Below are positions 34,464 through 43,880 of a stretch of DNA of 64,000 nucleotides, in pieces. A program made the position numbers and the translations under genes. This DNA comes from Dyadobacter luteus (GTDB taxonomy: Bacteria > Bacteroidota > Bacteroidia > Cytophagales > Spirosomataceae): assembly GCF_003383615.1 (NCBI RefSeq), contig NZ_QNUL01000001.1, positions 62,001 through 126,000 on the forward strand, in the 5' to 3' direction. The notes under the pieces were generated by a model. The model had not been told where the DNA came from, did no database searches, and was given only the letters and a program-made list of their open reading frames with translations. How positions within the stretch are numbered: position 1 is the stretch's first letter; each line of letters begins with the position of its first letter.

Positions 34464-36173
34464 TCAGGCTAAAAGCTGCTTAAATTGTTTCCAGATGACC
34501 CGGTTTTCCTCAGGATCTGTGAAGATCTCAAGTAAGCAAGTGTTGTCGCAACTTCGGAAGGCTGCCAGCTGAGTAGCCAGATCCTCCATTTGATGGACAG
34601 AAAAATAAATCAAACCCGCATCTTCAGCAGTTCTTCGGGCTGTATGCAGGTGTCGGGTTTCAAAATATTCTTCCAGTTCAGGCTGCCTGGCAGGGCCATC
34701 TATCATCCGGAATATATTCCCCCCTCCATTATTGACAACTACAATTTTCAGATTTTCGGGTAGAGACTTGATCAGCAAGCCATTTCGATCATATAGAAAT
34801 GAAACATCGCCGATAATCAACGTAGTCGGGCAGGAATTGGTCAATGCTGCACCTATTGCAGTACTGAGCGAGCCATCTATTCCACTTGTTCCCCTATTGC
34901 AGAATACGCTTACAAGATCCGGTTTGCCTAGTGCATTTACATAACGGATAGGCATACTGTTACCCACATGAAGCTGCTCTCCGTCAGCTAATTGCGATAA
35001 TACAGCATCTATCGCCGTTAGGTCAGTTAACAGAGTTTGATTTAGAAGAAAATCTTGAATTTTTCTTCGCACCAATCTTTCTTTTACCAACCACTTCTCC
35101 AGATAACCGGCATCATTGTCCGGCTCCGAATTCTCAGTAAACAGCTGATAATCAATTTTTTCAAATAATTGAGAAAAGAAATAATCCGGATCGACAGCTA
35201 TTTGTCTTGTTACTGATTGTAACGGATCTGCCCATACTCCATCGTTACCAATATGCCAGTGATTTTTAGCTGGGTTCCTTCGTAGGAAAGTCTTAAGCTC
35301 TTTGGAAACAAACGATAATCCGTAGGTAATCAGCAAATCAGGCATCAGATCGGCATCATCGTTACCGGAGAGTATCAGGTCATGATGTGAAATGAATGAT
35401 TCGTTGCCAGCCAAATTCGCTATACTATCTGCCAGAACAGGCACTTGTAATTCATCTGTTATCTTTGACAATGTCTCGTTTAGCAAAGCAGAATGAGCGC
35501 ATTGCCCCCCGGCTATTAGTATCTTCTTTGAGTCATCCCATTCATCAAGTAGCTCGTTCCATTGACTCACAGAAATCAGGCGATCAACAGGAGTCTGGTG
35601 AATCAAACGTATTGATAGAGAAGGTGCTAACACCTCCCCTTCCGACGGGTAAAAGGGCTCTCTTATCGGAACATTTACATGTACAGGTCCCAATGGAACC
35701 TGAGCGGCCAGATTAACGGCTTCGTTGGCAGATCTGTTAATTGCCCAGATAGAATCTGGATGACTATAATCTGAGGGCAATTCAAAGAATTTCTTTACAT
35801 GCTTACCATAAAGTTCTGACTGATAAATTGTCTGTCCATCAAATTGATGCGTCCATTCCCTGGGCCTATCGGCGGTGAGAATGAGAAGAGGTATTTGCTG
35901 AAAAAAAGCCTCTGAAACGGCAGGTGCAAAGTTATATCCTGCACTTCCTGATGTACATATCAAAACAACCGGTTTGCAAAGCTGTTGCGCCATTCCCTGT
36001 GCTATAAAACCTGCCGAACGCTCATCTATTACCGGATGTATCTGAAAGCCTCCATGGCGTGAAAAAGCGAGTGTAAGTGCTGCACTGCGCGAGCCTGGTG
36101 AAAGCACTACGTGCCGTACGCCATGCAAGTAAGTCAAAGCAGCGAGATCTATTAATGGTTGAAGTATTGCCAT
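34464..36173 (-). CDS. menD: 2-succinyl-5-enolpyruvyl-6-hydroxy-3-cyclohexene-1-carboxylate synthase
   Basis: Thiamine-diphosphate enzyme of menaquinone synthesis, condensing isochorismate with 2-oxoglutarate. It has 569 residues with the ThDP-enzyme layout: VVLSPGSRSAALTLAF near the N-terminus, the glutamate of the VIDERSAGFIAQG block, and the cofactor motif GDVSFLYDRNGL followed by VNNGGGNIF. The longest frame opens at TTG 36221, but its first 16 codons contain the rpoD terminator, so the ATG at 36173 (MAILQPLIDLAALTYLHG) is taken as the start. Menaquinone is the usual respiratory quinone of this phylum. No other men genes lie next to it. Confidence 0.95.
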   Translation of the reverse strand: MAILQPLIDLAALTYLHGVRHVVLSPGSRSAALTLAFSRHGGFQIHPVIDERSAGFIAQGMAQQLCKPVVLICTSGSAGYNFAPAVSEAFFQQIPLLILTADRPREWTHQFDGQTIYQSELYGKHVKKFFELPSDYSHPDSIWAINRSANEAVNLAAQVPLGPVHVNVPIREPFYPSEGEVLAPSLSIRLIHQTPVDRLISVSQWNELLDEWDDSKKILIAGGQCAHSALLNETLSKITDELQVPVLADSIANLAGNESFISHHDLILSGNDDADLMPDLLITYGLSFVSKELKTFLRRNPAKNHWHIGNDGVWADPLQSVTRQIAVDPDYFFSQLFEKIDYQLFTENSEPDNDAGYLEKWLVKERLVRRKIQDFLLNQTLLTDLTAIDAVLSQLADGEQLHVGNSMPIRYVNALGKPDLVSVFCNRGTSGIDGSLSTAIGAALTNSCPTTLIIGDVSFLYDRNGLLIKSLPENLKIVVVNNGGGNIFRMIDGPARQPELEEYFETRHLHTARRTAEDAGLIYFSVHQMEDLATQLAAFRSCDNTCLLEIFTDPEENRVIWKQFKQLLA

Positions 36174-36185
36174 TCTGATTGATAC

Positions 36186-36211
36186 AAAAATAGCCTCTTC
36201 CGAGGCTATTT
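36186..36211 (-). terminator. Intrinsic terminator after rpoD
   Basis: Perfect 10-bp arms AAATAGCCTC (36188-36197) and GAGGCTATTT (36202-36211), loop TTCC, and A5 on the plus strand at 36186-36190 giving a U5 tail on the minus-strand RNA. It lies between the rpoD stop (36236) and the menD ATG (36173) and rules out the longer menD frame. Confidence 0.9.
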
Positions 36212-36235
36212 CATTATTCAAAATTACGGTGGGTT

Positions 36236-37099
36236 TTATCCCAAATAAGTTTTCAAAGCCTTGCTTCTGGAAACGTGACGCAATCTTCTGATTGCCTTTT
36301 CCTTGATCTGACGAACACGCTCGCGGGTAAGATTGAATTTTTCACCAATCTCTTCCAGTGTCATAGCATGCTCTCCGTTCAAACCAAAGTAAAGTGCAAT
36401 TACGTCAGCCTCTCTCTGCGTAAGTGTACAAAGTGCTCTCTGTACCTCTTTTCTCAACGATTCATTTACAAGACCGCTGTCAGGCTTGTCTTCAAGATCG
36501 TTTTCAAGAACATCCAAAAGGCTGTTTTCTTCACCCTGAACAAAAGGGGCATCCATTGATACGTGACGACCTGAGATTTTCATAGTATCAACAACCTCAG
36601 AGGATGATATTTCAAGTACCTCTGCCAATTCCTCAGGAGAAGGTTCACGTTCAAATTTCTGTTCAAGCTCGGAGAAAGTCTTCGAGATTTTATTCAAAGA
36701 TCCAACACGGTTCAGTGGAAGACGTACGATACGCGACTGTTCAGCCAATGCCTGAAGAATGGACTGACGAATCCACCATACAGCATAGGAAATAAACTTA
36801 AACCCTCTGGTTTCATCGAATCGTTGCGCTGCCTTGATCAGACCGAGGTTTCCTTCATTTATAAGGTCACCCAGTGAAAGACCCTGGTTTTGATATTGTT
36901 TCGCAACAGAAACAACGAAACGAAGGTTCGCCTTTGTCAGTCTTTCCAGTGCGAACTGATCACCATCTCGTATTTTTTGAGCTAACGTCACTTCCTCATC
37001 CGGCGTTAACAAATCAACCTTACCGATTTCCTGCAAATATTTATCTAATGACTGACTTTCTCGGTTGGTAATTTGCTTACTGATCTTTAGCTGTCTCAT
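36236..37099 (-). CDS. rpoD: Primary sigma factor of RNA polymerase (short RpoD type)
   Basis: A 287-residue sigma-70 group 1 factor that lacks region 1.1, the form used as housekeeping sigma in Bacteroidota. Region 1.2 is [23 protein letters not shown]. Region 2 contains [23 protein letters not shown] and [20 protein letters not shown]. Region 3 includes [17 protein letters not shown]. The region 4 helix-turn-helix is [20 protein letters not shown]. It lies 67 bases downstream of pnp on the same strand, and a small GGCAT/ATGCC hairpin at about 37131-37146 lies between. It is the likely reader of the TTTG/TAnnTTTG promoters noted in this window. Confidence 0.95.
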   Translation of the reverse strand: MRQLKISKQITNRESQSLDKYLQEIGKVDLLTPDEEVTLAQKIRDGDQFALERLTKANLRFVVSVAKQYQNQGLSLGDLINEGNLGLIKAAQRFDETRGFKFISYAVWWIRQSILQALAEQSRIVRLPLNRVGSLNKISKTFSELEQKFEREPSPEELAEVLEISSSEVVDTMKISGRHVSMDAPFVQGEENSLLDVLENDLEDKPDSGLVNESLRKEVQRALCTLTQREADVIALYFGLNGEHAMTLEEIGEKFNLTRERVRQIKEKAIRRLRHVSRSKALKTYLG

Positions 37100-37166
37100 C
37101 TACATTCTTATATTAATATGTATAAATAACGGCATGATGTAATGCCCTCGTTTAAAAAACACCGTT

Positions 37167-39299
37167 TTATGCGTTTTTGTTCTCTGGCTTAGGAAGTAAA
37201 ACCTTTCTTGACAGACGATATTTCCCTGTTTTCTTGTCTACTTCAACCAGTTTAACCTGAACCTCTTCGCCAACTTCAAGTACGCCATCCATAGTTTCAA
37301 GTCTTTCCCACTTAATTTCAGAAATGTGAAGAAGACCGTCTTTACCCGGAAGGAACTCAACGAACGCTCCGAATGGCATAATAGATTTTACTTTTCCGCT
37401 GTAAACTTCGCCAATTTCAGGTACAAGAATGATTCCCTTGATACGAGAAACTGCTTTATCCATTGAAGTCTTATCAGCAGAGAATATACTCACGAAACCA
37501 GCACCATCCTTTTCTTCGATGGAAACAGTAGCACCGGATTCTTTCTGAATATCCTGAACAACTTTACCACCAGGTCCGATTACTGCACCAATCATTTCGC
37601 GGTCAATCTTAATTACGACGGCGCGAGGCGTGTGAGGTTTCAGATCTGCACGACTTTCTGTGATAGTTTTATTCATTTCACCCAAAATATGCAGTCTGCC
37701 GGCTTTTGCCTGAAGTAATGCTTCAGTCAAAACTTCAAAAGAAAGACCGTTTACTTTCATATCCATCTGGCAGGCAGTAATACCTTTTTCAGTTCCGGTT
37801 ACTTTGAAGTCCATATCTCCAAGGTGATCTTCGTCTCCAAGAATATCAGACAAAACAGCATATTGACCTGTCTTTTCATCAGAGATCAATCCCATTGCAA
37901 TACCAGATACAGGCGCTTTAATTTTCAAACCTGAATCCATCAATGCAAGTGAACCTGCACATACAGTCGCCATCGATGATGAACCGTTTGATTCAAGAAT
38001 ATCAGAAACGATACGAATTGTATATGGATTATCTTCAGCAGCAGGAAGTACTTTTTTCAAAGCACGCAATGCCAGGTTTCCATGTCCCACTTCTCTGCGA
38101 CCAGGTCCGCGGTTAGGCTTCACTTCTCCAGTTGAAAATCCAGGGAAATTGTAGTGTAGCAAAAATTTGCTGTATCCGTATTTAAGCGGAGTGTCAATGA
38201 TCTGCTCGTCATTTTTAGTTCCCAACGTCACGGTTGTAAGTGACTGCGTTTCACCTCTTGTGAAAAGGGCGGATCCGTGAGCGTTTGGCAAAAAATCGAC
38301 TTCAGATGCTATAGGGCGAACTTCATCCAACTTACGACCATCCAGACGTTTTCTTTCGTCAAGAACCAGACGGCGGGATGCTTCCCAAACGATATCATTA
38401 AAATAACGTTTTGCCAAAGCGCCGTTTACTTCTTCCTCTCCTATGCTTTCAACGAATTCTGTCCATACAGCTTTAAAACCATCTTTACGGACGTTTTTAT
38501 TTTGTGAACCCAATTGAGTCACTGCATAAACTTTATCATAACAGAAAGCTCTTACTCTTGCTTCCAGTTCTTCATCCTGCTCGTCACCTATGTATTCTCT
38601 CTTTTCAGTTTTACCTACAGCGGCTTCAAATTCTTTGAGAGCAAGGCACTGTTGCTTAATCACTTCATGAGCAAGTCTTAGTGCTTCGATTACCTCTTCT
38701 TCGGTTGCCTCTTCCATCTCCCCCTCAACCATCGCAATATCATTGTATGTAGCGCCCACCATCAATTCAAGTGTGGCTCTTTCAAGCGCTGCGGAACCTG
38801 GATTGATAACAAACTCTCCATCAATTTTTGCAACACGTACTTCCGAAACAGGTCCTCCGAAAGGAATATCAGAAGCAGCAAGTGCAGCGGAAGCAGCAAG
38901 TGCAGCAAGTGCGTCTGGCAATGCCTCTGAATCTGCTGAGATAAGAACTATGTTTACCTGTGTTTCTGCATGGTAATCATCAGGAAACAAAGGACGTAAC
39001 ACGCGGTCAACCAAACGGCTTACCAGTACCTCGTGGTCAGATAGTTTCCCTTCACGACGCATAAAACTTCCCGGAATTCTTCCGGCAGAAGCGAATTTCT
39101 CCTGATAATCAACAGATAGTGGTAAGAAATCCAGTCCTTCCTTTATATCTTTATTAGCAACAACCGTAGCAAGCAGCATCGTATTTCCCATACGAACTAC
39201 TACAGAACCATCCGCTTGTTTAGCTAATTTCCCTGTTTCAATTGTGATTTCTCTCCCGTCCGGCAGAGTTATAGTTTTGTTAACTATATTAAATAGCAT
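37167..39299 (-). CDS. pnp: Polyribonucleotide nucleotidyltransferase
   Basis: Phosphorolytic 3'-5' exoribonuclease. It has 710 residues in the full family layout: first RNase PH domain (about 5-140, [23 protein letters not shown]), helical domain, second RNase PH domain (about 325-550, with [19 protein letters not shown] and the catalytic [14 protein letters not shown] block), KH domain ([20 protein letters not shown], about 570-630) and S1 domain ([21 protein letters not shown], about 635-700). It follows rpsO as in many bacteria, with a hairpin between the two genes. Confidence 0.97.
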   Translation of the reverse strand: MLFNIVNKTITLPDGREITIETGKLAKQADGSVVVRMGNTMLLATVVANKDIKEGLDFLPLSVDYQEKFASAGRIPGSFMRREGKLSDHEVLVSRLVDRVLRPLFPDDYHAETQVNIVLISADSEALPDALAALAASAALAASDIPFGGPVSEVRVAKIDGEFVINPGSAALERATLELMVGATYNDIAMVEGEMEEATEEEVIEALRLAHEVIKQQCLALKEFEAAVGKTEKREYIGDEQDEELEARVRAFCYDKVYAVTQLGSQNKNVRKDGFKAVWTEFVESIGEEEVNGALAKRYFNDIVWEASRRLVLDERKRLDGRKLDEVRPIASEVDFLPNAHGSALFTRGETQSLTTVTLGTKNDEQIIDTPLKYGYSKFLLHYNFPGFSTGEVKPNRGPGRREVGHGNLALRALKKVLPAAEDNPYTIRIVSDILESNGSSSMATVCAGSLALMDSGLKIKAPVSGIAMGLISDEKTGQYAVLSDILGDEDHLGDMDFKVTGTEKGITACQMDMKVNGLSFEVLTEALLQAKAGRLHILGEMNKTITESRADLKPHTPRAVVIKIDREMIGAVIGPGGKVVQDIQKESGATVSIEEKDGAGFVSIFSADKTSMDKAVSRIKGIILVPEIGEVYSGKVKSIMPFGAFVEFLPGKDGLLHISEIKWERLETMDGVLEVGEEVQVKLVEVDKKTGKYRLSRKVLLPKPENKNA

Positions 39300-39370
39300 A
39301 AAATATGTGTTGTTTGAAAACCGCTGAACGCCGTCCAGAAAGTTACTTTTGATGAAATTCCTGCAAAGAA

Positions 39371-39403
39371 ATCAGGGAACTGTCTTAGTAGAAGTTCCCT
39401 GAT
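39371..39403 (-). terminator. Intercistronic hairpin between rpsO and pnp
   Basis: Perfect 10-bp arms ATCAGGGAAC (39371-39380) and GTTCCCTGAT (39394-39403) with a 13-base loop. The following minus-strand sequence is only moderately U-rich, so it may be a partial terminator or an RNA-processing site, as in the E. coli rpsO-pnp interval. Confidence 0.7.
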
Positions 39404-39409
39404 CGATAA

Positions 39410-39685
39410 TTACTTACGTATGTTCAATTCGGCAATAATCGCACGGTAGCGGTTAATGTCGTTTTTGAAAAGATAGTCTAACAATCTTCTACGCTTTCCT
39501 ACCATCTTAAGCAAGCCTAGTCTGGTATCGTTGTCTTTTTTGTGCGTTTTCAAGTGCTCGTTCAAATAATTGATACGGTACGTGAAAAGGGCGATTTGTG
39601 ATTCAGCAGAACCGGTGTCAGCACCTTCTTTTTTGAATCCCTTAGATTCGAAGATCTCTCTCTTCTTTTCCGCGGTTAAATACAT
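39410..39685 (-). CDS. rpsO: 30S ribosomal protein S15
   Basis: A 91-residue protein that binds 16S rRNA early in small-subunit assembly. The family core is intact: [34 protein letters not shown] split by the conserved HLK, then [15 protein letters not shown] and a basic C-terminus. A candidate consensus promoter lies about 65 bases upstream. The leader holds a short CAGCA-AGG-TGCTG stem at 39725-39737, a possible site for autoregulation, which S15 shows in several bacteria. Confidence 0.97.
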   Translation of the reverse strand: MYLTAEKKREIFESKGFKKEGADTGSAESQIALFTYRINYLNEHLKTHKKDNDTRLGLLKMVGKRRRLLDYLFKNDINRYRAIIAELNIRK

Positions 39686-39749
39686 GATTGTAACGACAGA
39701 TTAAATTTTTTAATATATAACTTACAGCACCTTGCTGCAAATAAGGTTG

Positions 39750-39780
39750 CAAAATTATGAATTTTTTCTTTGAAATGAAA
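39750..39780 (-). promoter_or_regulatory. Candidate rpsO promoter
   Basis: On the minus strand TTTC (39780-39777), a 19-base spacer, then TAATTTTG (39757-39750), a perfect TAnnTTTG -7 element. Transcription would start near 39744 and yield a leader of about 60 bases. Confidence 0.62.
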
Positions 39781-39791
39781 ATATATTTCAG

Positions 39792-41282
39792 TTATGATGG
39801 TATAAGATTTCTTTTACGAAATCTACTTGTCCATTTATCCTTAATTCTTTTGAAATACATAACATACACGTCTTTCTCAAAAAGCCTCGAATCACTTCTG
39901 GCTCTGTCAATAAAATAGAGCCCTGTGAATAACAGGATTGTGTTCGCCAGCCAGGCACCGATAGGAACCGCAAGTATCCCCTCTTTCACCCATTTGTCTC
40001 CCTGATTGGTGAGTACATACAAAAGGATAAAAAACACAATTGAAATCAATACCGGAACGCCGAATCCACCCTTTTTAATGATGGCACCAAGTGGCGCACC
40101 AATCAGGAACATGATCAGACAAGATAACGCCTGGGTATATTTGTGATGCTTTTCCAGTTCATATTTGTTGGCATCTTTCAGTCGCGTCTGCAAATAATCC
40201 GCCTGGGAGTTGGCATAGCTCAACATACCTCCGGAAGCATTTTTAGCTGTTGTTAAAATATCCTTTTTCAAACTATCGCTTACCTGAACAGTCAACAAAG
40301 AGTCTATCCATTTCCCGGGTTTGAGTGTTTTGTCTGTATTAGTCCTGTAGTTATAAGTGTAGTATTGCTGACTATTAGGAATAAGTTCTTTCTTTGTCTG
40401 GTCATAAGCTCTTCTGAGCGAATCGGCAGTTTTTGTCAAATCACCGATATTCTTCATAAACTCATGGTATTTGAACTGTCCTTCATCCGTCCTCTTCATT
40501 CCGAAGGAAGATAAACTCTCCGTCAGCTTATAATGTTTGAAAGCATCGCGCTGAAAATTGTGTACCACAGCAGTGGAAGCCGAAGGAGAAGAAATATATG
40601 ATCCTGACGCCCCCGAGTTTACCACCTCCGTGTAATGTGTACCATTGTAAAGCTCAATAACCAGATACCGGTTTTCATTAATGGAATACATACGACCCGA
40701 GTCCGCCAGAATAATTTCCGTATTACCCAGCTCGTAGGACCTGTTGGAATGTTTGTAGATCACCATCCCGACCAGCTTACCATTGTCCTCCTTCTTGTCT
40801 ACCTTGATACTATACCCAGGCAAATCATTATAGAAAATTCCATCCTTGATCTTCAGCGTCGCCTTTGCGGTTTTGATATCATATAACAGACTGTACCCTT
40901 TCAGATTCGCCCAGGGGGAAACCCTGTCGTTGAAGAAAAAGGAAAATATACTGATTCCGACAGCGATGATAAACAGCGGAGCCATAGCCCTCACTATAGA
41001 TATACCCGCACTCTTAATGGCAGTAAGCTCAAAAAACTCTCCCAGATTACCGAATGCCATCAGGGAAGACAGCAGCATAGCCAAAGGCAAGGCAGTCGGG
41101 ACAGTTATCAGACTGAAATAGAAAAACAAACGTGCGTAATCTATCAGTCCAAGATCCTTTGAAACAAAATCATCAATATAAAAAATCATGATCCTCATTA
41201 GAAAAACGAAGACCACAACCGACATTGTAATTATAAAAGGTCCCCAAAAGGACATAAAAATAAGCTTATCAAGCTTTTTCAT
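39792..41282 (-). CDS. LptF/LptG family permease
   Basis: A 496-residue inner-membrane protein of the YjgP/YjgQ family, which with LptB drives lipopolysaccharide from the inner membrane to the periplasmic bridge. About three membrane helices at the N-terminus (LIFMSFWGPFIITMSVVVFVFLMRI, YARLFFYFSLITVPTALPLAMLLSS, ISIFSFFFNDRVSPWANLKGY) and three at the C-terminus (LSCLIMFLIGAPLGAIIKKGG onward) flank a large periplasmic beta-jellyroll region. The first codon of the longest frame is TTG; the following ATG at 41282 overlaps the stop of the preceding gene by one base (TGATG), pointing to translational coupling. Whether it is LptF or LptG cannot be decided. Confidence 0.9.
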   Translation of the reverse strand: MKKLDKLIFMSFWGPFIITMSVVVFVFLMRIMIFYIDDFVSKDLGLIDYARLFFYFSLITVPTALPLAMLLSSLMAFGNLGEFFELTAIKSAGISIVRAMAPLFIIAVGISIFSFFFNDRVSPWANLKGYSLLYDIKTAKATLKIKDGIFYNDLPGYSIKVDKKEDNGKLVGMVIYKHSNRSYELGNTEIILADSGRMYSINENRYLVIELYNGTHYTEVVNSGASGSYISSPSASTAVVHNFQRDAFKHYKLTESLSSFGMKRTDEGQFKYHEFMKNIGDLTKTADSLRRAYDQTKKELIPNSQQYYTYNYRTNTDKTLKPGKWIDSLLTVQVSDSLKKDILTTAKNASGGMLSYANSQADYLQTRLKDANKYELEKHHKYTQALSCLIMFLIGAPLGAIIKKGGFGVPVLISIVFFILLYVLTNQGDKWVKEGILAVPIGAWLANTILLFTGLYFIDRARSDSRLFEKDVYVMYFKRIKDKWTSRFRKRNLIPS

Positions 41283-41674
41283 CAACTCCCTACTATTTCT
41301 CTAAGATTGTCTAAAAATCCGTCCCAAAGTGAAGCAAGCTCCGCTTCATCCTTATTCTTCGAATAATCAACGATTCGAAGAAACGTTGTCTGGGTTAACT
41401 CACTAACTTCAAGTTTTAGTTCCACATGATCATTATCCAGATCATCGTCACTGGTGTGCTCAAATTCAAATTTTACCGCCTTATTAATACGGAGACTTGT
41501 CTGTCTGACGATATGACTTTCGCCATCCCATTGGAAGTCAAACCGATGATCAGGTAAAACAGTCACCTTCTCAGCATACCATTGTTCTAAACCCGACGGT
41601 GTGGATATATAAGGAAACAATACTTTAGGAGATGATCTCAATTCATACTCAGTTACAAATTTATACTTTTCCAT
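41282..41674 (-). CDS. START-like/SRPBCC domain protein
   Basis: A 130-residue protein with the helix-grip fold of START/AHSA1-like proteins (KFVTEYELRSSPKVLFPYISTPSGLEQWYA, then a beta-sheet and the long C-terminal helix LASLWDGFLDNLREIVG). Such proteins have a hydrophobic cavity for small ligands; the ligand is unknown. The longest frame starts at a TTG at 41701; the ATG at 41674 (MEKYKFVTEYEL) fits the domain edge. Its TGA overlaps the ATG of the LptF/G permease gene, a pairing that suggests a link to the envelope. Confidence 0.82.
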   Translation of the reverse strand: MEKYKFVTEYELRSSPKVLFPYISTPSGLEQWYAEKVTVLPDHRFDFQWDGESHIVRQTSLRINKAVKFEFEHTSDDDLDNDHVELKLEVSELTQTTFLRIVDYSKNKDEAELASLWDGFLDNLREIVGS

Positions 41675-41828
41675 ACTGTCAAAAAGAAATAGGGTTAGCA
41701 AGAACCAGCATACGCCTTATACACGGATTTAAAAGTTGTAATATAGCATAATTCAATTAGATAAAGCAGCATAGTTCACTTCGCTTTTTCTTCAAATATT
41801 TTTTTTAACGAATATTTTACCAAAACGA

Positions 41829-41859
41829 TTGCATGTTAATATTATTTAACATACTTTTG
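41829..41859 (+). promoter_or_regulatory. Candidate tRNA-Met promoter
   Basis: TACTTTTG at 41852-41859 is a perfect TAnnTTTG element, with a partial -33 (TTG at 41829-41831, 20-base spacer). It ends 12 bases before the tRNA. Confidence 0.6.
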
Positions 41860-41871
41860 CACCACGATTAC

Positions 41872-41945
41872 GGCGGGGTAGCTCAGATGGTTAGAGCGTA
41901 GGATTCATAACCCTAAGGTCGGCAGTTCGATTCTGCTCCCCGCTA
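41872..41945 (+). tRNA. tRNA-Met (anticodon CAT)
   Basis: A 74-base cloverleaf: acceptor GGCGGGG pairs with CCCCGCT (first pair G-U), D arm GCTC..GAGC, anticodon loop TTCATAA with CAT at 41906-41908, T arm GGCAG-TTCGATT-CTGCT, discriminator A. CCA is not encoded. The anticodon stem TAGGA/CCCTA has an A-C mismatch at the loop-closing pair. The anticodon could also belong to a lysidine-modified tRNA-Ile2, but the acceptor stem is of the elongator Met kind. It is followed at once by a terminator. Confidence 0.93.
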
Positions 41946-41946
41946 C

Positions 41947-41974
41947 AAAGGCACCTCAAAGGGTGCCTTTTTTC
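41947..41974 (+). terminator. Intrinsic terminator after tRNA-Met
   Basis: Arms AAAGGCACC (41947-41955) and GGTGCCTTT (41962-41970), loop of six, then continuing T run to 41973. It starts one base after the mature tRNA 3' end. Confidence 0.93.
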
Positions 41975-42053
41975 TTTTACAGAGAATTTTATTCCTCTTC
42001 TTTTAGTTTATCCTCTGGACGAGTCTCCACCAGCTCGCACAAATCACCACATC

Positions 42054-43829
42054 ATGAAACTATTATTACGCTACCTAAGCAATTATAAATTGCTTATTCT
42101 GCTGGCACTTTTGCTGGCAGCTGTTAACCAGATATTCTCATTATTAAGCCCTTACATTCTTGGTAATTATCTGATTGACCCATTCGCAAATAAGGCTAAA
42201 GAATTCAGAGACAGCGGGCTGAATAATGAATATTTCAAAGGAGTAGTAATCGGTTTGCTGCTGCTGATCGGTACTGCCATGGTTTCACGTATCGCCAAGG
42301 CTTTTCAGGATTATGTAGTGAATGTTGTCATTCAGAAATTCGGTGCGAGCCTTTATACCGATGGCCTGAAACACGCCCTACGCCTGCCCTTCCAGGATTT
42401 TGAAGATCAGAGAAGCGGGGAAACTTTATCCGTTTTACAAAAAGTGAGAGCCGATTGCGAAAAATTCATTACCAATTTCGTGAACGTCCTTTTCGCAACC
42501 TTAGTCGGAATCGTGTTTGTAGTCATCGTCGCATTCAAACTCAGCCCAATGTTGCCACTGATTTATCTGATTGGATCTGTAGTACTGGCAGTACTTACAA
42601 GCATTCTGAGCAGGAAAATCAAAGGAATACAGAAAAACATCGTGAAGCAAACCACCGCTCTGGCCGGATCTACGACCGAATCGCTACGTAATATCGAACT
42701 TATCAAAAGTCTGGGCTTAACCTCTCAGGAAATTTCGAGACTAAATACCACTACGTTTAAGATACTGAAACTGGAACTCAATAAGGTTAAAAGTATCAGG
42801 TCTATCAGCTTCATACAGGGAACATTCGTTAACTTCCTTCAACAGTGCATTATGTTCGCCTTGCTGTTTTATGTTTTTCATGAACAGATTACAGTGGGAC
42901 AAATGATGATGATGCAGTTTTATTCTTTCTTTATTTTTGGTCCGTTGCAGGAACTTGGTAACGTAATCCTTTCCTATAGGGAGGCTGAAGCTTCTTTGGG
43001 AAATCTGCAAACACTGCTCGCAAGACCTGTAGAAAGAAAGCCGGTCAATCCTCATATTATTCATGAAATCAATGCATTACGATTTGATCATGTGCATTTT
43101 CAACATCAGTCGGCCACCCGGCCCGCACTGGAAGATATTTCCTTTGAAGTTAAAAAAGGAGAAACTATTGCGTTTGTAGGTCCTTCAGGATCGGGCAAAA
43201 CTACCCTGGTAAAATTGCTTGTCGGTTTGTATCACCCTATCAACGGGACGTTGTTTTACAACGGCTTAGATGGCAATCTGATTGATTTCGATGAAATGCG
43301 TCACAAAATAGGTTTCGTAACACAGGATACGCAGTTGTTTTCGGGAACAATTAAAGAGAATCTTTTATTTGTCAATCCCGAAGCATCTGATGAACTGATC
43401 AACGACGTGCTTCACAAAGCAGCTTGCTACAATCTGCTGGCAAGAGCAGAAAATGGCATCGAGACAGTAATCGGTGAGGGAGGATTGAAACTTTCTGGCG
43501 GTGAAAGACAACGTTTGTCTATTGCACGTGCGTTGCTAAGAAATCCGAACCTGATGATCTTTGACGAAGCAACTTCTGCTTTGGATTCACTTACAGAGGA
43601 AGAAATCTCTAATACGATAAGAAATATTACCGACCAGCGTCAGCATATCACGGTGATGATTGCACACAGGCTTTCAACCATTATGCATGCTGATCGTATT
43701 TATGTACTCGAAAAAGGCAAAATTGTTGAAACGGGTAGCCACACTACCCTGCTGGCTGAAAAAGGCCTCTACTATGCAATGTGGCGCCAACAGATCGGAG
43801 AACGCAAGGTGGAGGTAGTTGCCGTATAA
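42054..43829 (+). CDS. ABC transporter, fused permease and ATPase
   Basis: A 591-residue half-transporter of the exporter type (MsbA/multidrug/lipid family). Six membrane helices lie in residues about 10-310 (LLILLALLLAAVNQIFSLLS, GVVIGLLLLIGTAMVS, FATLVGIVFVVIVAFKL). The nucleotide-binding domain covers about 335-575 with Walker A GPSGSGKTT, Q-loop FVTQDTQLFSG, signature LSGGERQRLSIARAL and Walker B LMIFDEATSALDS. It should act as a homodimer in the inner membrane; the substrate is not evident. It lies downstream of the tRNA and shares a bidirectional terminator with holA. Confidence 0.93.
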   Translation: MKLLLRYLSNYKLLILLALLLAAVNQIFSLLSPYILGNYLIDPFANKAKEFRDSGLNNEYFKGVVIGLLLLIGTAMVSRIAKAFQDYVVNVVIQKFGASLYTDGLKHALRLPFQDFEDQRSGETLSVLQKVRADCEKFITNFVNVLFATLVGIVFVVIVAFKLSPMLPLIYLIGSVVLAVLTSILSRKIKGIQKNIVKQTTALAGSTTESLRNIELIKSLGLTSQEISRLNTTTFKILKLELNKVKSIRSISFIQGTFVNFLQQCIMFALLFYVFHEQITVGQMMMMQFYSFFIFGPLQELGNVILSYREAEASLGNLQTLLARPVERKPVNPHIIHEINALRFDHVHFQHQSATRPALEDISFEVKKGETIAFVGPSGSGKTTLVKLLVGLYHPINGTLFYNGLDGNLIDFDEMRHKIGFVTQDTQLFSGTIKENLLFVNPEASDELINDVLHKAACYNLLARAENGIETVIGEGGLKLSGGERQRLSIARALLRNPNLMIFDEATSALDSLTEEEISNTIRNITDQRQHITVMIAHRLSTIMHADRIYVLEKGKIVETGSHTTLLAEKGLYYAMWRQQIGERKVEVVAV

Positions 43830-43836
43830 TCGTGTT

Positions 43837-43871
43837 ATCTATCCCCGGAAACTGCTTTTTCGGGGATAGAT
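43837..43871. terminator. Bidirectional terminator between the ABC gene and holA
   Basis: Perfect 11-bp arms ATCTATCCCCG (43837-43847) and CGGGGATAGAT (43861-43871) with a 13-base loop containing T5, between convergent genes. Confidence 0.85.
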
Positions 43872-43880
43872 GTCTTGCTT

